Below are positions 45,655 to 55,977 of a DNA stretch of 64,000 nt, piece by piece (position 1 is the stretch's first letter; each line of letters begins with the position of its first letter). The stretch comes from Xanthomonas sp. XNM01 (GTDB taxonomy: Bacteria > Pseudomonadota > Gammaproteobacteria > Xanthomonadales > Xanthomonadaceae). The position numbers were made by a program, and so were the translations under genes. Under the pieces are notes generated by a model. It searched no databases. It was not told the origin of the DNA and saw nothing but the letters and a program-made list of their open reading frames with translations. The DNA is taken from the NCBI RefSeq assembly GCF_014851915.1, contig NZ_JACVAP010000001.1, positions 1,178,001-1,242,000 on the forward strand. Reading direction: 5' to 3'.

Positions 45655-46080
45655 ATGGCGCTGGAGCGCACCCTTTCGATCATCAAGCCGGATGCCGTCG
45701 CCAAGAACGTCATCGGCGAGATCTACGCCCGTTTCGAGAAGGCCGGCCTGAAGGTCGTCGCGGCCAAGTATAAGCAGCTGTCGCGCCGCGAGGCCGAGGG
45801 CTTCTACGCTGTGCACCGCGAGCGTCCGTTCTTCAACGCGCTGGTCGAGTTCATGATCTCCGGCCCGGTGATGATCCAGGCGCTGGAAGGCGAGAACGCC
45901 GTGCTGGCCCACCGCGACCTGCTGGGCGCGACCAACCCGAAGGACGCGGCGCCGGGCACCATCCGCGCCGATTTCGCCGAGTCGATCGACGCCAATGCCG
46001 CACACGGTTCGGACTCGGTCGAGAACGCCGCGATCGAAGTCGCGTACTTCTTCGCCGCCACCGAAGTCGTCTCGCGCTGA
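45655..46080 (+). CDS. ndk: Nucleoside diphosphate kinase
   Basis: A 141-residue enzyme that balances nucleoside triphosphate pools. The catalytic His117 is in [13 protein letters not shown], and the start [14 protein letters not shown] is typical. It opens the ndk-rlmN-pilF-rodZ-yfgM-bamB-der gene group and is preceded by GAAGAGAGAAG as ribosome site. Confidence 0.98.
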   Translation: MALERTLSIIKPDAVAKNVIGEIYARFEKAGLKVVAAKYKQLSRREAEGFYAVHRERPFFNALVEFMISGPVMIQALEGENAVLAHRDLLGATNPKDAAPGTIRADFAESIDANAAHGSDSVENAAIEVAYFFAATEVVSR

Positions 46081-46099
46081 GCGAAGGTCGAGTGAACCC

Positions 46100-47308
46100 G
46101 TGAACGAGATCGTCCAGGTTCCCAGCGCCACCGGCAGCGATGCCGGTGGCGTCGGCGTGTCCAGGCAGAACCTGCTCGATCTCGATCGCGCCGGGCTGGA
46201 GAAGTTCTTCGTCGAGACCCTCGGCGAACAGAAGTTCCGCGCCCATCAGGTGATGAAGTGGGTCCACCACCGCTACGTCACCGATTTCGACCAGATGACC
46301 GATCTCGGCAAGGGGTTGCGCGCCAAGCTGCAGCAGCATGCCGAGGTCGTCGTCCCGAACGTCGTGTTCGACAAGCCCTCCGCCGACGGCACCCACAAGT
46401 GGCTGCTGGCGATGGGCGTGGATGGCAAGAACGCCATCGAGACCGTCTACATCCCGGACAAGACCCGCGGCACGCTGTGCGTGTCCTCGCAGGTCGGTTG
46501 CGGCCTGAACTGCACGTTCTGTTCGACCGCCACCCAGGGTTTCAACCGCAACCTGACCACCGCCGAGATCATCGGCCAGGTCTGGGTCGCCGCCCGCCAC
46601 CTGGGCAACGTGCCGCACCAGATGCGCCGCCTCACCAACGTGGTGATGATGGGCATGGGCGAGCCGCTGATGAATTTCGACAACGTCGTGCGCGCGATGA
46701 GCATCATGCGCGACGACCTGGGCTACGGCCTGGCCAACAAGCGCGTGACCCTGTCGACCTCGGGTCTGGTGCCGCAGATCGACCGCCTGTCCGCCGAGAG
46801 CGACGTCTCGCTGGCGGTGTCGCTGCATGCGCCGAACGACGCGCTGCGCGAGACCCTGGTTCCGCTCAACAAGAAGTATCCGATCGCCGAGCTCATGGCT
46901 TCGTGCGCGCGTTATCTGCGTGCGAACAAGCGCCGCGAGTCGGTGACCTTCGAATACACGCTGATGAAGGGCATCAACGACCAGCCCGAGCACGCCCGCC
47001 AGCTGGCCCGCCTGATGCGCCAGTTCGACAACGCGGTGCAGGCCAAGGATTCGGGCAAGGTCAACCTGATCCCGTTCAATCCCTTCCCCGGCACCCGCTA
47101 CGAGCGATCCGGCGAAGACGAGATCCGCGCGTTCCAGAAGATCCTGCTCGATTCGCAGGTGCTGACGATGGTGCGCCGGACCCGTGGCGACGACATCGAC
47201 GCCGCCTGCGGTCAGCTCAAGGGCCAGGTCATGGACCGGACCCGGCGCCAGGCCGAGTTCAACCGCCAGCTCGCCGCCGACAGGGCGGACGGACATGCGG
47301 CGGCCTGA
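46100..47308 (+). CDS. rlmN: 23S rRNA (A2503)/tRNA (A37) methyltransferase
   Basis: A radical-SAM enzyme that methylates C2 of adenine in 23S rRNA and some tRNAs. The iron-sulphur cluster motif CGLNCTFC gives Cys134, Cys138 and Cys141, and [14 protein letters not shown] is the SAM-binding segment. The start is read as GTG at 46100 (402 residues). It overlaps the pilF start by 14 bp. Confidence 0.95.
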   Translation: MNEIVQVPSATGSDAGGVGVSRQNLLDLDRAGLEKFFVETLGEQKFRAHQVMKWVHHRYVTDFDQMTDLGKGLRAKLQQHAEVVVPNVVFDKPSADGTHKWLLAMGVDGKNAIETVYIPDKTRGTLCVSSQVGCGLNCTFCSTATQGFNRNLTTAEIIGQVWVAARHLGNVPHQMRRLTNVVMMGMGEPLMNFDNVVRAMSIMRDDLGYGLANKRVTLSTSGLVPQIDRLSAESDVSLAVSLHAPNDALRETLVPLNKKYPIAELMASCARYLRANKRRESVTFEYTLMKGINDQPEHARQLARLMRQFDNAVQAKDSGKVNLIPFNPFPGTRYERSGEDEIRAFQKILLDSQVLTMVRRTRGDDIDAACGQLKGQVMDRTRRQAEFNRQLAADRADGHAAA

Positions 47309-48110
47309 CCGCGCTTTCCTGGTCATGTTCGCGGGTGCGCTGCTGCTGGCGGCGTGCTCGAAGTCCCCGACACTGAAATCCCCGAAGATCCGCGGCAGCG
47401 AGCAGATCGCACCGACGTACCGCTTCGAGGACGACGCGGCGACGCGGCGACGCGTGGAAGTGCGCGAGATGCTGGGCATCGCGGCGCAGCGGCTGTCGAT
47501 CGGAGACCTTGCCGAAGCGGAAAAGCAGGCGCGAGGCGCGCTGCGGCGTGATCCGGCAGCCGCCGATGGGCACACGCTGCTGGCGGTGATCGCGGATCGT
47601 CGTGGTGACTCCGAACAGGCAGGGGCGCATTACCGTCAGGCGGCCGAGCTGGGGCCGTCGCGTGGCGATCTGCTCAACAACTATGGTGCCTGGCTGTGCG
47701 GCAACGGTTATCCGGCCGAGGCGCTTGTCTGGTTCGACCGGGCATTGGCGATGCCGGACTATCCGAGTCCCGCTTCGGCCCTGGCCAATGCCGGTGGCTG
47801 CGCAGTGCGCAGCGGCCAGCACGAGCGTGCGGAGCGCGATCTCAGGCGCGCGCTCGAACTCGATCCTGGCAATGCGTATGCCCTCGCGAGCATGGCGGAG
47901 CTGAGCTACGGCGCAGGCCAGCTGATGCAGGCGCGGGCCTTTGCCCAGCGCAGGCTCGCTGCTGCACCCGCTGACGCATCCGTGTTACAACTCGCCGTCA
48001 AGATCGAACAGGGGCTTGGCGACAGGGTGGCCGCCAGCCGATACCACCAGCGGCTCAGGGAGGAGTTCCCGCAGGCCGTTCTTGTCAAATCCGGGGAAGA
48101 TCCAGGGTGA
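47295..48110 (+). CDS. pilF: Type IV pilus biogenesis/stability lipoprotein
   Basis: A 271-residue lipoprotein (signal LLLAACSKS, Cys near residue 21) made mostly of TPR repeats (about 60-250). The position after rlmN and before a RodZ-like gene is that of pilF/pilW, which help assemble the PilQ secretin in the outer membrane. The stop overlaps the next start (GTGA). Confidence 0.9.
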   Translation: MRRPDRAFLVMFAGALLLAACSKSPTLKSPKIRGSEQIAPTYRFEDDAATRRRVEVREMLGIAAQRLSIGDLAEAEKQARGALRRDPAAADGHTLLAVIADRRGDSEQAGAHYRQAAELGPSRGDLLNNYGAWLCGNGYPAEALVWFDRALAMPDYPSPASALANAGGCAVRSGQHERAERDLRRALELDPGNAYALASMAELSYGAGQLMQARAFAQRRLAAAPADASVLQLAVKIEQGLGDRVAASRYHQRLREEFPQAVLVKSGEDPG

Positions 48111-48958
48111 TCCAAGATTCCAATGCGCACGACCGGGAGGATGCCCGGGGGGGCGGTCGCCTGCTTCGGGAAGCACGCGAGGCGGCCGGCCTGACGATCC
48201 AGGAGGCGGCGGCGCGCGTTCGCATGCCGGTGCACGTGGTCGAGGCGCTCGAGCGTGGCGACTGGGCCGGCATCGGGGCGCCGGTGTTCGTGCGTGGTCA
48301 GCTGCGCAGCTACGCGCGCCTGCTGAAGTTCGATCTGGAGCCGATGCTGCGGACCGAAGTGGCGCCCGTGGTTCCGGTCGATCTGGTCAGTCACACGCAT
48401 ACGCCGCGCTATCAGCGCGTCATCGAGAGCATCGGCCGGCGCGCGGTCTATGTGGTGATCACCGCGGCGATCGCGGTGCCGGTCTGGTTCACCACGCGCT
48501 CGCATTTCGCCGAGGCGCCGCCGAGCATGGCTTCGCTGGATGCATTGCCGGAGACCACCGGCAGCGCGGTCACGCCGGCGTCGCTGCCGGCACCGCCGCC
48601 CGTGGTGCCCGCATCGCAGCCGCAGGACCAGGCGCCATACGTGGCTTCACTGGCGCCGCAGGCGACGCGTTCGCCGCCGCCGGTGGCCGCTTCCGCCGCC
48701 GGGCTGGAGCTGGTCTTCCAGGGGGACAGCTGGATGCAGGCGAGCGGCGCCGACGGGCAGACCGTCGAGCAGGGGCTGATGCGGGCCGGGGATTCGCGCA
48801 CCTTCCAGGCTGGCGATGTCGCACGCGTGGTTCTGGGCAATGCGTCCGCAGTACGCGTTCAGCAAGCGGGCAGTATCGTGGACCTGACGCCGTACCAGAG
48901 GGCGAACGTCGCGCGCTTTGCGGTATCCTCTGACGGATCCGTCGCTCCGGCCGAATAG
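48107..48958 (+). CDS. RodZ-like helix-turn-helix membrane protein
   Basis: A 283-residue protein with an N-terminal cytoplasmic helix-turn-helix of the Xre type (LLREAREAAGLTIQEAAARVRMPVHVVEALERGD, about 19-55), one membrane helix (about 110-130), a Pro/Ala/Ser-rich periplasmic linker and a C-terminal DUF4115 domain (LELVFQGDSWMQASGADG). This order is that of RodZ, which links MreB to the cell-wall machinery. The start is GTG, overlapping the pilF stop. The usual neighbour ispG is not present in the gap to the next gene. Confidence 0.9.
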   Translation: MIQDSNAHDREDARGGGRLLREAREAAGLTIQEAAARVRMPVHVVEALERGDWAGIGAPVFVRGQLRSYARLLKFDLEPMLRTEVAPVVPVDLVSHTHTPRYQRVIESIGRRAVYVVITAAIAVPVWFTTRSHFAEAPPSMASLDALPETTGSAVTPASLPAPPPVVPASQPQDQAPYVASLAPQATRSPPPVAASAAGLELVFQGDSWMQASGADGQTVEQGLMRAGDSRTFQAGDVARVVLGNASAVRVQQAGSIVDLTPYQRANVARFAVSSDGSVAPAE

Positions 48959-49025
48959 GTCGCAGCCCGGTCCACATCTCAATGGAACAATCACCCGGTG
49001 CCTTGGGCATCGGGCAGGACTTTGC

Positions 49026-49649
49026 ATGGCAATCGACGACCTTCTGGACGAGCACGAGCAGGGCGAACGCGTCCGCAGCTGGCTGCGCAGCAACGCACTG
49101 AGCATCGTGGGTGGCGTGGCACTGGGCATCGCGGCGATCTATGGGTGGCAGTGGTGGCAGGGCAGCAGTGCCCGTGAGGACCAGCAGGCCCACGCCGCAT
49201 ACGAGCAGGCGCTCAAGCAGGTCGACGCCGGTGGCGACGATCCGGCCGCGGCGCTGGCCGGCCATGAAGGCATCTATGCCGACCTCGCCGGCCTGCGCGT
49301 GGCGAAGGCGCAGGTCGAGGCGGGCAAGCTGGACGAGGCGATCGCCACGCTGCGCGGCCTGTCGGTCGAGCCTTCGCTCAAGCCGGTGGTCGATCTGCGC
49401 CTGGCGCAGCTGCTGACCGCGACCGGCAAGCACGACGAGGCGATCGCGCTGCTGGCCCAGAGTTCCGATGGCGCCGGGCTCGAAGTCCGTGGCGATGCGC
49501 TGGTGGCCGCTGGCAAGCGTGACGAGGCCAGGGATGCCTACACCAAGGCCTTGTCCACGCTGGATGTGGCCGCTCCCGAGCGCCGCCGGGTCGAACTGAA
49601 GCTGGAAGACGTCGGCGGCCAGGTGCCGGAGCCGGTGGAATCGATCTGA
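49026..49649 (+). CDS. yfgM: YfgM-like ancillary protein (DUF2133/TPR)
   Basis: A 207-residue protein with one N-terminal membrane helix (about 25-45, after the acidic MAIDDLLDEHEQGERVRSW start) and a periplasmic TPR-like domain. In E. coli YfgM binds the SecYEG translocon and PpiD and takes part in protein folding in the periplasm. It is next to bamB, as usual. Confidence 0.92.
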   Translation: MAIDDLLDEHEQGERVRSWLRSNALSIVGGVALGIAAIYGWQWWQGSSAREDQQAHAAYEQALKQVDAGGDDPAAALAGHEGIYADLAGLRVAKAQVEAGKLDEAIATLRGLSVEPSLKPVVDLRLAQLLTATGKHDEAIALLAQSSDGAGLEVRGDALVAAGKRDEARDAYTKALSTLDVAAPERRRVELKLEDVGGQVPEPVESI

Positions 49650-49663
49650 TGAGGCAGGTGAAC

Positions 49664-50848
49664 ATGTTCAAGCGCATTGCCTTCGTGCTGGCCGCTACCG
49701 CGATGCTCGCGGGCTGCAGTACGGTCAAGGGCTGGTTTGCAGGCAAGGATGCGGAGGCCAAGAAGCTGGCCGAGCCGGCGGAACTGGTGAAGTTCGAGCC
49801 GTCGGTCCGTGTGTCCAAGCTCTGGTCGAGCGGCTTGGGCGATGGCGAGCAGCGCGTCGGTGCGCGTCAGGTTCCGGCCGTGGCCGATGGTCGCGTGTAT
49901 GCCGCGGCCGGCGAGGGCAGCGTCTTCGCGCTGGACCTGCAGACCGGCAAGGAAGTCTGGCGCTACCGCGCCGACAAGAAGGAAGAGCTGCGTCTGGTCG
50001 GCGGCCCGGGTGCCGGTGCCGGCCTAGTCGTGGTCGGCGGGCTGTCTGGCGTGGTGATCGCGCTCGATGCCGAGACCGGCAACGAGCGCTGGCGCGCGAA
50101 GGTGACCAGCGAAGTCATCGTCGCGCCCGCCGTGTCGCAGGGCCTGGTATTCGTGCGCAGCAACGATGGTCGCGTCACCGCCTTCGATGCAGCCTCCGGC
50201 GAGCGCCGCTGGTTCAACGACCGCGAGCTGCCGAGCCTGACCGTGCGTGGCAACGCACCGTTGACCGTGGGCCCGGGCGTGCTGCTGGTCGGCAACGACG
50301 ACGGCACCATGAGCGCCGCCGGCCTCAACGATGGCCGCACCCTGTGGGACGTGCCGGTCGGCCTGCCGGAAGGCCGGACCGAACTGGAGCGCATGGCCGA
50401 TGTGGATGGCGCCCCGTTGATCGAGGGCAGCCGCATCTACGCCAGCAGCTTCCGCAAGCGCACCATCGCGATCGACGGCCCGAGCGGGCGTCCGATGTGG
50501 CAGAGCGATCATGGCGGCGGTGGCGGCATGGGCATCACCTCGTCCAGCGTGCTGGTGTCGGACAACGGTGGCGTCGTCTACGGGCTGGACAAGAACACCG
50601 GTGTCGCCACGTGGTCGCAGCCGGCGCTGGCGCGCCGCTCGCTGACCGGCGTGGCGGTGCATGGCGATTACGCCGTGGTCGCCGATTTCGATGGCTACGT
50701 GCACTGGCTGCGCCTGAGCGATGGCGAACTGGCCGCGCGCGAACGCGCCGGCCGCAAGCCGATCAAGGGCCAGCCGATCTCGGTCGACGGCATCCTGCTG
50801 GTGCAGAACGTCGAAGGCGGCCTGACCGCGTTCCGGTTCGCCGACTGA
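49664..50848 (+). CDS. bamB: Outer-membrane assembly lipoprotein BamB
   Basis: A 394-residue beta-propeller lipoprotein of the BAM complex, which inserts beta-barrel proteins into the outer membrane. The signal peptide ends in LAGCSTV (Cys near residue 17), and repeated propeller motifs ([38 protein letters not shown]) follow. An upstream ATG at 49649 overlaps the yfgM stop and would add five residues; the chosen ATG has a GAGGCAGG ribosome site. Confidence 0.96.
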   Translation: MFKRIAFVLAATAMLAGCSTVKGWFAGKDAEAKKLAEPAELVKFEPSVRVSKLWSSGLGDGEQRVGARQVPAVADGRVYAAAGEGSVFALDLQTGKEVWRYRADKKEELRLVGGPGAGAGLVVVGGLSGVVIALDAETGNERWRAKVTSEVIVAPAVSQGLVFVRSNDGRVTAFDAASGERRWFNDRELPSLTVRGNAPLTVGPGVLLVGNDDGTMSAAGLNDGRTLWDVPVGLPEGRTELERMADVDGAPLIEGSRIYASSFRKRTIAIDGPSGRPMWQSDHGGGGGMGITSSSVLVSDNGGVVYGLDKNTGVATWSQPALARRSLTGVAVHGDYAVVADFDGYVHWLRLSDGELAARERAGRKPIKGQPISVDGILLVQNVEGGLTAFRFAD

Positions 50849-50876
50849 TTCGCCGGATGCGAAAGGGAGTACCACC

Positions 50877-52277
50877 ATGCTGCCGCTGGTCGCACTGGTA
50901 GGACGGCCGAATGTCGGCAAGTCCACGTTGTTCAATGCGCTGACGCGCAGCCGCGACGCCCTGGTTCACGACGAACCGGGCGTCACCCGTGACCGTAACT
51001 ACGGGGTCTGCCGCCTCGATCCCGACCAGCCGTTCCTGCTGGTCGACACCGGCGGCATCGCCGGCGAGGAAGAAGGGCTGGCCGGCGCCACCGCGCGCCA
51101 GTCGCGTGCGGCGGCCGAAGAGGCCGATCTGATCCTGTTCGTCGTCGATGGCCGTGAAGGCACCTCCGCGCTGGACGATGAGATCCTGGCCTGGCTGCGC
51201 AAGCTCTCGCGGCCGACCCTGCTTGTCATCAACAAGATCGACGGCACGTTCGAGGAAGCCGTGCGCGGCGAGTTCGCGCGCTACGGCTTCTCCGACATGC
51301 TCGCGGTGTCCGCCGCGCACCGCCAGGGCCTGGACGACCTGCACGAGGAAATCCTGCAGCGCATGCCCGAAGAGGGCAGCGGCGAGGTGCTGGACAGCGA
51401 TCCGAACCGGCTGCGCGTGGCCTTCGTCGGCCGCCCGAACGTGGGCAAGTCGACCCTGGTCAACCGCCTGCTCGGCGAGGAGCGGATGATCGCCTCCGAA
51501 GTGCCGGGGACCACGCGCGATTCGATCGCCGCCGACCTCGAGCGCGACGGGCGCCTGTACCGCCTGATCGACACCGCCGGCATCCGCCGCCGCGGCAAGG
51601 TCGAGGAAGCGGTCGAGAAGTTCAGCGTGGTCAAGACCATGCAGGCGATCGAGCGCTGCCAGGTGGCGGTGCTGATGCTGGACGCGGGCGAGGGCGTGAC
51701 CGACCAGGACGCGACCGTGCTCGGCGCGGTGCTCGATGCCGGCCGTGCGCTGGTGATCGGCGTCAACAAGTGGGACGGGCTGACCCAGTACCAGCGCGAG
51801 CAGGCCGAGGCGATGCTGGTGCGCAAGCTGGCGTTCGTGCCGTGGGCCGAGCCGGTGCGGATCTCCGCCAAGCACGGTTCGGGCCTGCGCGAGCTGTTCC
51901 GCGCGATCCACCGCGCGCACGATTCGGCGATGCGCAGCTTCAGCACCAGCGAAGTCAACAAGGCGCTGGAGATCGCCTACGAGACCAATCCGCCGCCGAG
52001 CATCCGCGGCCACGTCTCCAAGCTGCGCTACGTGCATCCGGGCGGCGAGAACCCGCCGACCTTCATCATCCACGGCACCCGCCTGAAGGTGCTGCCGGAA
52101 TCGTACAAGCGCTATCTGGAGAACTTCTTCCGCAAGCGCTTCAAGCTGGTCGGCACGCCGGTGCGGATGCTGTTCCGCGAAGGCGCCAACCCCTACGAGG
52201 GGAAGAAGAACGAGCTGACCGAGCGCCAGATCGCCAAGAAGCGGCGTCTGATCCGCCACGTCAAGCGCGGCAAGTGA
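50877..52277 (+). CDS. der: Ribosome biogenesis GTPase Der
   Basis: A 466-residue GTPase with two consecutive G domains, each with GRPNVGKST (about residues 9-17 and 182-190), NKID in the first domain and NKWD in the second, and a C-terminal KH-like domain. It acts in 50S subunit assembly. The stop overlaps the mobA start (GTGA). Confidence 0.98.
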   Translation: MLPLVALVGRPNVGKSTLFNALTRSRDALVHDEPGVTRDRNYGVCRLDPDQPFLLVDTGGIAGEEEGLAGATARQSRAAAEEADLILFVVDGREGTSALDDEILAWLRKLSRPTLLVINKIDGTFEEAVRGEFARYGFSDMLAVSAAHRQGLDDLHEEILQRMPEEGSGEVLDSDPNRLRVAFVGRPNVGKSTLVNRLLGEERMIASEVPGTTRDSIAADLERDGRLYRLIDTAGIRRRGKVEEAVEKFSVVKTMQAIERCQVAVLMLDAGEGVTDQDATVLGAVLDAGRALVIGVNKWDGLTQYQREQAEAMLVRKLAFVPWAEPVRISAKHGSGLRELFRAIHRAHDSAMRSFSTSEVNKALEIAYETNPPPSIRGHVSKLRYVHPGGENPPTFIIHGTRLKVLPESYKRYLENFFRKRFKLVGTPVRMLFREGANPYEGKKNELTERQIAKKRRLIRHVKRGK

Positions 52278-52879
52278 GCGCGGCGGTCGCGGCCGCCGAC
52301 ATCACCCTGGGCCTGCTGGCCGGCGGCCGTGGCAGCCGGCTAGGCGGTGCCGACAAGGCCTGGCTGGAGCGCGACGGCATCCCGCAGGTGCTGCGCCTGG
52401 CCCGGCGTTTTCCGGGCGAGACCGGACCTGTGCTGGTCAGTGCCAATCGCGACCTCGGGCGGCATGACGCGGCCGGCCTGACTGCGCTGCCCGATCGCCT
52501 GCCGGCCGACAGCGGTCCGCTGGCCGGGATCGAGGCGATCCTGGCGGCCTGCACCACACCGTGGCTGCTGACCCTGCCGGTTGATCTGTTCGACGTGAAC
52601 GACTGCCTAGTGCGCAGCCTGCTGGCCGGACGCAGCGAAGCTGGCACGTACGCCGAGGACGACGACGGCCCGCAGCCGCTGGTCGCGCTGTACCGCTGCG
52701 AGCTGCTGCGTGCGGCGCTGCCCGGGGCGATCGCGTCAGGCGAACTGGCGCCGCGACGCCTGCAGGCGCTGCTTGGGCTGGCCCGCGTGCGCCTGCCCGG
52801 AGTCCGGTTCGGCAATCTCAACACTCCACAGGATCTGGCCGCGGCCCGGATCGCCCTGCCAGCGAGGGACATGCCATGA
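52274..52879 (+). CDS. mobA: Molybdenum cofactor guanylyltransferase
   Basis: A 201-residue nucleotidyltransferase that attaches GMP to molybdopterin. The N-terminal [18 protein letters not shown] and PLAGIEAIL motifs are diagnostic. The start is GTG, overlapping the der stop by four bases; moeA overlaps its end by four bases, so the cofactor genes ride on the der operon. Confidence 0.93.
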   Translation: MSAAVAAADITLGLLAGGRGSRLGGADKAWLERDGIPQVLRLARRFPGETGPVLVSANRDLGRHDAAGLTALPDRLPADSGPLAGIEAILAACTTPWLLTLPVDLFDVNDCLVRSLLAGRSEAGTYAEDDDGPQPLVALYRCELLRAALPGAIASGELAPRRLQALLGLARVRLPGVRFGNLNTPQDLAAARIALPARDMP

Positions 52880-54096
52880 CCACCAGCGCCTTTCCGACCC
52901 GGATCGGCTTTCCCGAAGCGCTTGCGATCGTGCAGGCCGTCGCCGCGCGGCGACGCACCGAGATCGAGACGATCGCGATCCGGCGTGCCGATGGGCGCGT
53001 GCTGGCCGAGGACATCGTCGCGCCGGTGGCACTGCCACCGTTCGACAACAGTGCGATGGATGGCTTCGCGCTGCGCCATGCGGATGTCGGCGATGCCGGG
53101 GGGGAACTGGTACTGGCGGGCGAGCAGTTCGCCGGCCCGGATCTGGGTCTGGTGCTGGCGCCCGGCCAGTGCGTGCGGATCACCACCGGCGCGCCGCTGC
53201 CCGAAGGCGCGGACACCATCCTGATCAAGGAGAGCGCCGGCGCGCGCGACGGCCGCGTGCTGGTGCCGGCGGGACTGAAGCCCGGCGCCAACGTGCGTCG
53301 GCGGGCCGAGGACGTTGCGGTCGGCGATCCGGTGCTGCGCGCTGGCGACGTGCTGACCCCGTCGCGGATCGGCCTGGCGGCCTCGCTGGGCCTGGACCGG
53401 CTGCCGGTCGCGGCGCGGCCGACGGTGGCGGTGTTCGCCAGCGGCGACGAGCTGGTCGAGCCGGGCATGCCGCTCGGTCCGGGCCAGGTCTACAACAGCA
53501 ATCGCGACCAGCTGATGGCGCAGCTGCGCCTGCTCGGTCTGGAGCCGGTCGCCTGGCCCACGCTGCCGGACGAGCCGGCGCTGATCGAGGCGATGCTGCG
53601 CGATGCGGTCGCCAGCTTCGATGTCGTCCTGACCTGCGGCGGCGTCTCGGCCGGCGAGAAGGACCACCTGCCGCGCTGGTTGCAGGCGCAGGGCCGGATC
53701 CATTTCTGGAAGGTGCGGATGCGGCCGGGCATGCCGGTGCTGTTCGGCGAGGCCGACCGTGCGCTAGTGCTGGGCCTGCCGGGCAATCCGGTGTCGGTGC
53801 TGGCGACCTTCACCGCGCTGGGCCGCAGCCTGATCGATGCGCTGCAGGGCCGCGCCGAGCCGCGACCACGCTGGCGCGCGCGGCTGGCCGCGCCCTGGAA
53901 CAAGAAGCACGAGCGGCTGGAGTTCCTGCGAGGGCGGTTGGCGCAGGACGAGGATGCGGTACTGCGGGTCGACCCGAATCCTGCCGACGGCTCGCACCGG
54001 CTGCGTGCGGCCGCCGACAGCGACGTGCTGATCGTGCTGGACGAGGGCATCCGTGAGTTCGCGGCTGGCGAGCTGGTCGAGGTCGTACCTTACTGA
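52876..54096 (+). CDS. moeA: Molybdopterin molybdenumtransferase
   Basis: A 406-residue enzyme that inserts molybdate into adenylated molybdopterin. The motifs LPPFDNSAMDGFAL, TGAPLPEGADTI, FASGDELV, NSNRDQL, TCGGVSAGEKDH and GLPGNPVSV are in family order, with the C-terminal barrel domain complete. A moeB gene lies 624 bp downstream, across a gap with a REP element. Confidence 0.95.
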   Translation: MTTSAFPTRIGFPEALAIVQAVAARRRTEIETIAIRRADGRVLAEDIVAPVALPPFDNSAMDGFALRHADVGDAGGELVLAGEQFAGPDLGLVLAPGQCVRITTGAPLPEGADTILIKESAGARDGRVLVPAGLKPGANVRRRAEDVAVGDPVLRAGDVLTPSRIGLAASLGLDRLPVAARPTVAVFASGDELVEPGMPLGPGQVYNSNRDQLMAQLRLLGLEPVAWPTLPDEPALIEAMLRDAVASFDVVLTCGGVSAGEKDHLPRWLQAQGRIHFWKVRMRPGMPVLFGEADRALVLGLPGNPVSVLATFTALGRSLIDALQGRAEPRPRWRARLAAPWNKKHERLEFLRGRLAQDEDAVLRVDPNPADGSHRLRAAADSDVLIVLDEGIREFAAGELVEVVPY

Positions 54097-54719
54097 GTGC
54101 TTGTCCGCTGCCTGTGTGACAGGTGTTTCTGGAGTCGCGGAGACGGCCAGAGGCCGATGATCGCCCACATGGCGCGGAGGCATTCCCGGACTGTGCTGGC
54201 GTCTGGTCGCCGGGCCCATTGAGGGGGTAACTCCGGCATGACGCCGCTGTCTCGCTCGTAGAGTCGAGTTTGCTCGACTGCGGCCTGCGCTGGAAACCAT
54301 CCCGGTCGCAGGACGTTCGCCGGGACCTCCCAACCGGGCAGGCCGGATGTCGCGTGCCTCTGTCCATCCGCTGCTCTGGTCGTTGCGCCTGCCACCGGCC
54401 AGTCCGCTGCCTGCGGTGTGCCAGTGCCCGGCGTTGAATCCCTTCAGGGACCGGCAGTCCATGTGGTCCGGGCGATGCGCGGACATTGCCGAAGCGGTGC
54501 GCTCCCCGCTGACTGGATGCCCGAACCAATCAGTATCGGCACGACATACGCGCCGGCCGGGCAACCTGCTCGCGCAGGAACAGGCGACATCAGCCAGACG
54601 TGGCCGGCTCGCCTGGCCAGGCCTGGCGGTCAAGGCATCACCGCAACAGGACGCAGTGTCCGTGACGATTCCGGTCTCCGCTGCTTTCGCCGCGTTGGCG
54701 CTCGACCGATAATCCGCCC
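54097..54719. other. Intergenic region between moeA and moeB
   Basis: About 620 bp with no supported gene. It holds the GTAG REP listed separately. The minus-strand frame 54090-54395 (101 codons) has no recognised family and its codon use does not look like the neighbours. Nothing else is recognised; the moeB promoter should lie in the right part. Confidence 0.55.
54258..54279 (+). repeat. GTAG-type REP element
   Basis: GTAG (54258-54261) is followed by a 7-bp stem with arms AGTCGAG and CTCGACT around TTTG. A tetranucleotide GTAG head on a short hairpin is the form of the SMAG/GTAG REPs of Stenotrophomonas and Xanthomonas, which are moved by REP-associated tyrosine transposases (RAYT). No RAYT gene is in the window. 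Confidence 0.7.
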
Positions 54720-55856
54720 ATGTCCAACCCCGAACTCAGCCCGCAGCAGGCGCTCGAACGCCTGCGCCAGGGTGTCGTCCTGATCGATGTCCGCGAGGCC
54801 CACGAACGCGCCGGCGGCATGGCCGAGGGCGCGCGCGGCATCGCCAAGGGCGATCTGCTGGCCGACCCGGCGGCGCATCTGCCCGGCATGGAGCAGCCGG
54901 TGCTGCTGATCTGCCAGACCGGCAAGCGCTCGCTGGATGCGGCCGCCGCGCTGGCGGAGGCCGGCTGGTCCGGTGCCGTCTCCGTCGCAGGCGGCACGGT
55001 GGCCTGGCGCACGCAGGGACTGCCGCTGGTGCAGCCGCTGGCCAGCGCCGAAGAGCGCGATTTCTACGACCGCTACGCCCGCCATCTGCTGCTGCCGCAG
55101 GTCGGCGAAGCCGGCCAGCGTGCGCTGCAGCGTGCGCGGGTGCTGGTCGTCGGCGCCGGTGGACTGGGCGCGCCGGCCGGGTTCTATCTGGCCGCCGCCG
55201 GCGTCGGCCACCTGCGCATCGTCGATGACGACCGGGTCGAGCGCAGCAACCTGCACCGGCAGATCGTCCACACCGATGCCAGCATCGGCTCGCCCAAGGT
55301 CGACTCGGCGCGCGCGCGCCTGCTGGCGCTCAATCCGGGCATCGCCGTCGAGGCGATCGCCGAGCGGGTGAGCTCGGCCAACATCGATGCATTGATGGAC
55401 GGCGTGGACGTGGTGCTGGATGGCTCGGACAATTTCCCGCTGCGCTATCTGCTCAACGACGCCTGCATCAAGCACGGAAAACCGGTCGTGTACGCGGCGA
55501 TCGAGCGCTTCGAGGGGCAGGTGAGCGTGTTCGACGCCGGTCGTCGGCGTGGTGAGGCGCCGTGCTACCGCTGCCTGTTCCCGGAGCCGCCGCCGCCGGA
55601 GTTCGCACCGAACTGCTCGGAAGCCGGCGTGCTCGGTGTGCTGCCTGGCCTGGCCGGCGTGCTGCAGGCCACCGAGGTGCTGAAGCTGCTGCTGGACATC
55701 GGCCAGCCGCTGAGCGGGCGCCTGCTGCAGTTCGATGCGCTGTCGATGCGCTTCCGCGAGACCCGGCTGGCGCCGGACCCGGACTGCGCGGTCTGCGCGC
55801 CGGGCCGGCCGTTCCCCGGCTACATCGACTACGCGGCATTCTGCGCGGCCGGCTGA
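54720..55856 (+). CDS. moeB: Molybdopterin-synthase adenylyltransferase with N-terminal rhodanese domain
   Basis: A 378-residue fusion. The rhodanese domain comes first (about 1-105, active-site Cys65 in LLICQTGKRS) and the ThiF/MoeB E1-like domain follows (GAGGLG at 145-150, DGSDNFPLRYLLNDA, zinc motifs CYRC and CAVC). MoeB adenylates the C-terminus of the sulphur carrier MoaD; the rhodanese part could supply persulphide sulphur. In the eukaryotic MOCS3 the rhodanese domain is C-terminal, so the order is reversed here. ThiS or another carrier may also be served. Confidence 0.92.
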   Translation: MSNPELSPQQALERLRQGVVLIDVREAHERAGGMAEGARGIAKGDLLADPAAHLPGMEQPVLLICQTGKRSLDAAAALAEAGWSGAVSVAGGTVAWRTQGLPLVQPLASAEERDFYDRYARHLLLPQVGEAGQRALQRARVLVVGAGGLGAPAGFYLAAAGVGHLRIVDDDRVERSNLHRQIVHTDASIGSPKVDSARARLLALNPGIAVEAIAERVSSANIDALMDGVDVVLDGSDNFPLRYLLNDACIKHGKPVVYAAIERFEGQVSVFDAGRRRGEAPCYRCLFPEPPPPEFAPNCSEAGVLGVLPGLAGVLQATEVLKLLLDIGQPLSGRLLQFDALSMRFRETRLAPDPDCAVCAPGRPFPGYIDYAAFCAAG

Positions 55857-55977
55857 ATCGCGCCGTCTGCGCGGACCAGCACGGCGGTACATGGCATTCC
55901 CGGCCGGTCATGGCAGGGTCGAGGGTTTGAATCGAACGTCGGCCCGCAAGGGCGGCCGTCATCAGTGGAGAAGTGGC

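Noticed and set aside
54090-54395. 101-codon minus-strand frame between moeA and moeB
   Set aside because: No recognised family, it starts in a REP-bearing region and overlaps the moeA end; not enough support for a gene or transposase remnant.
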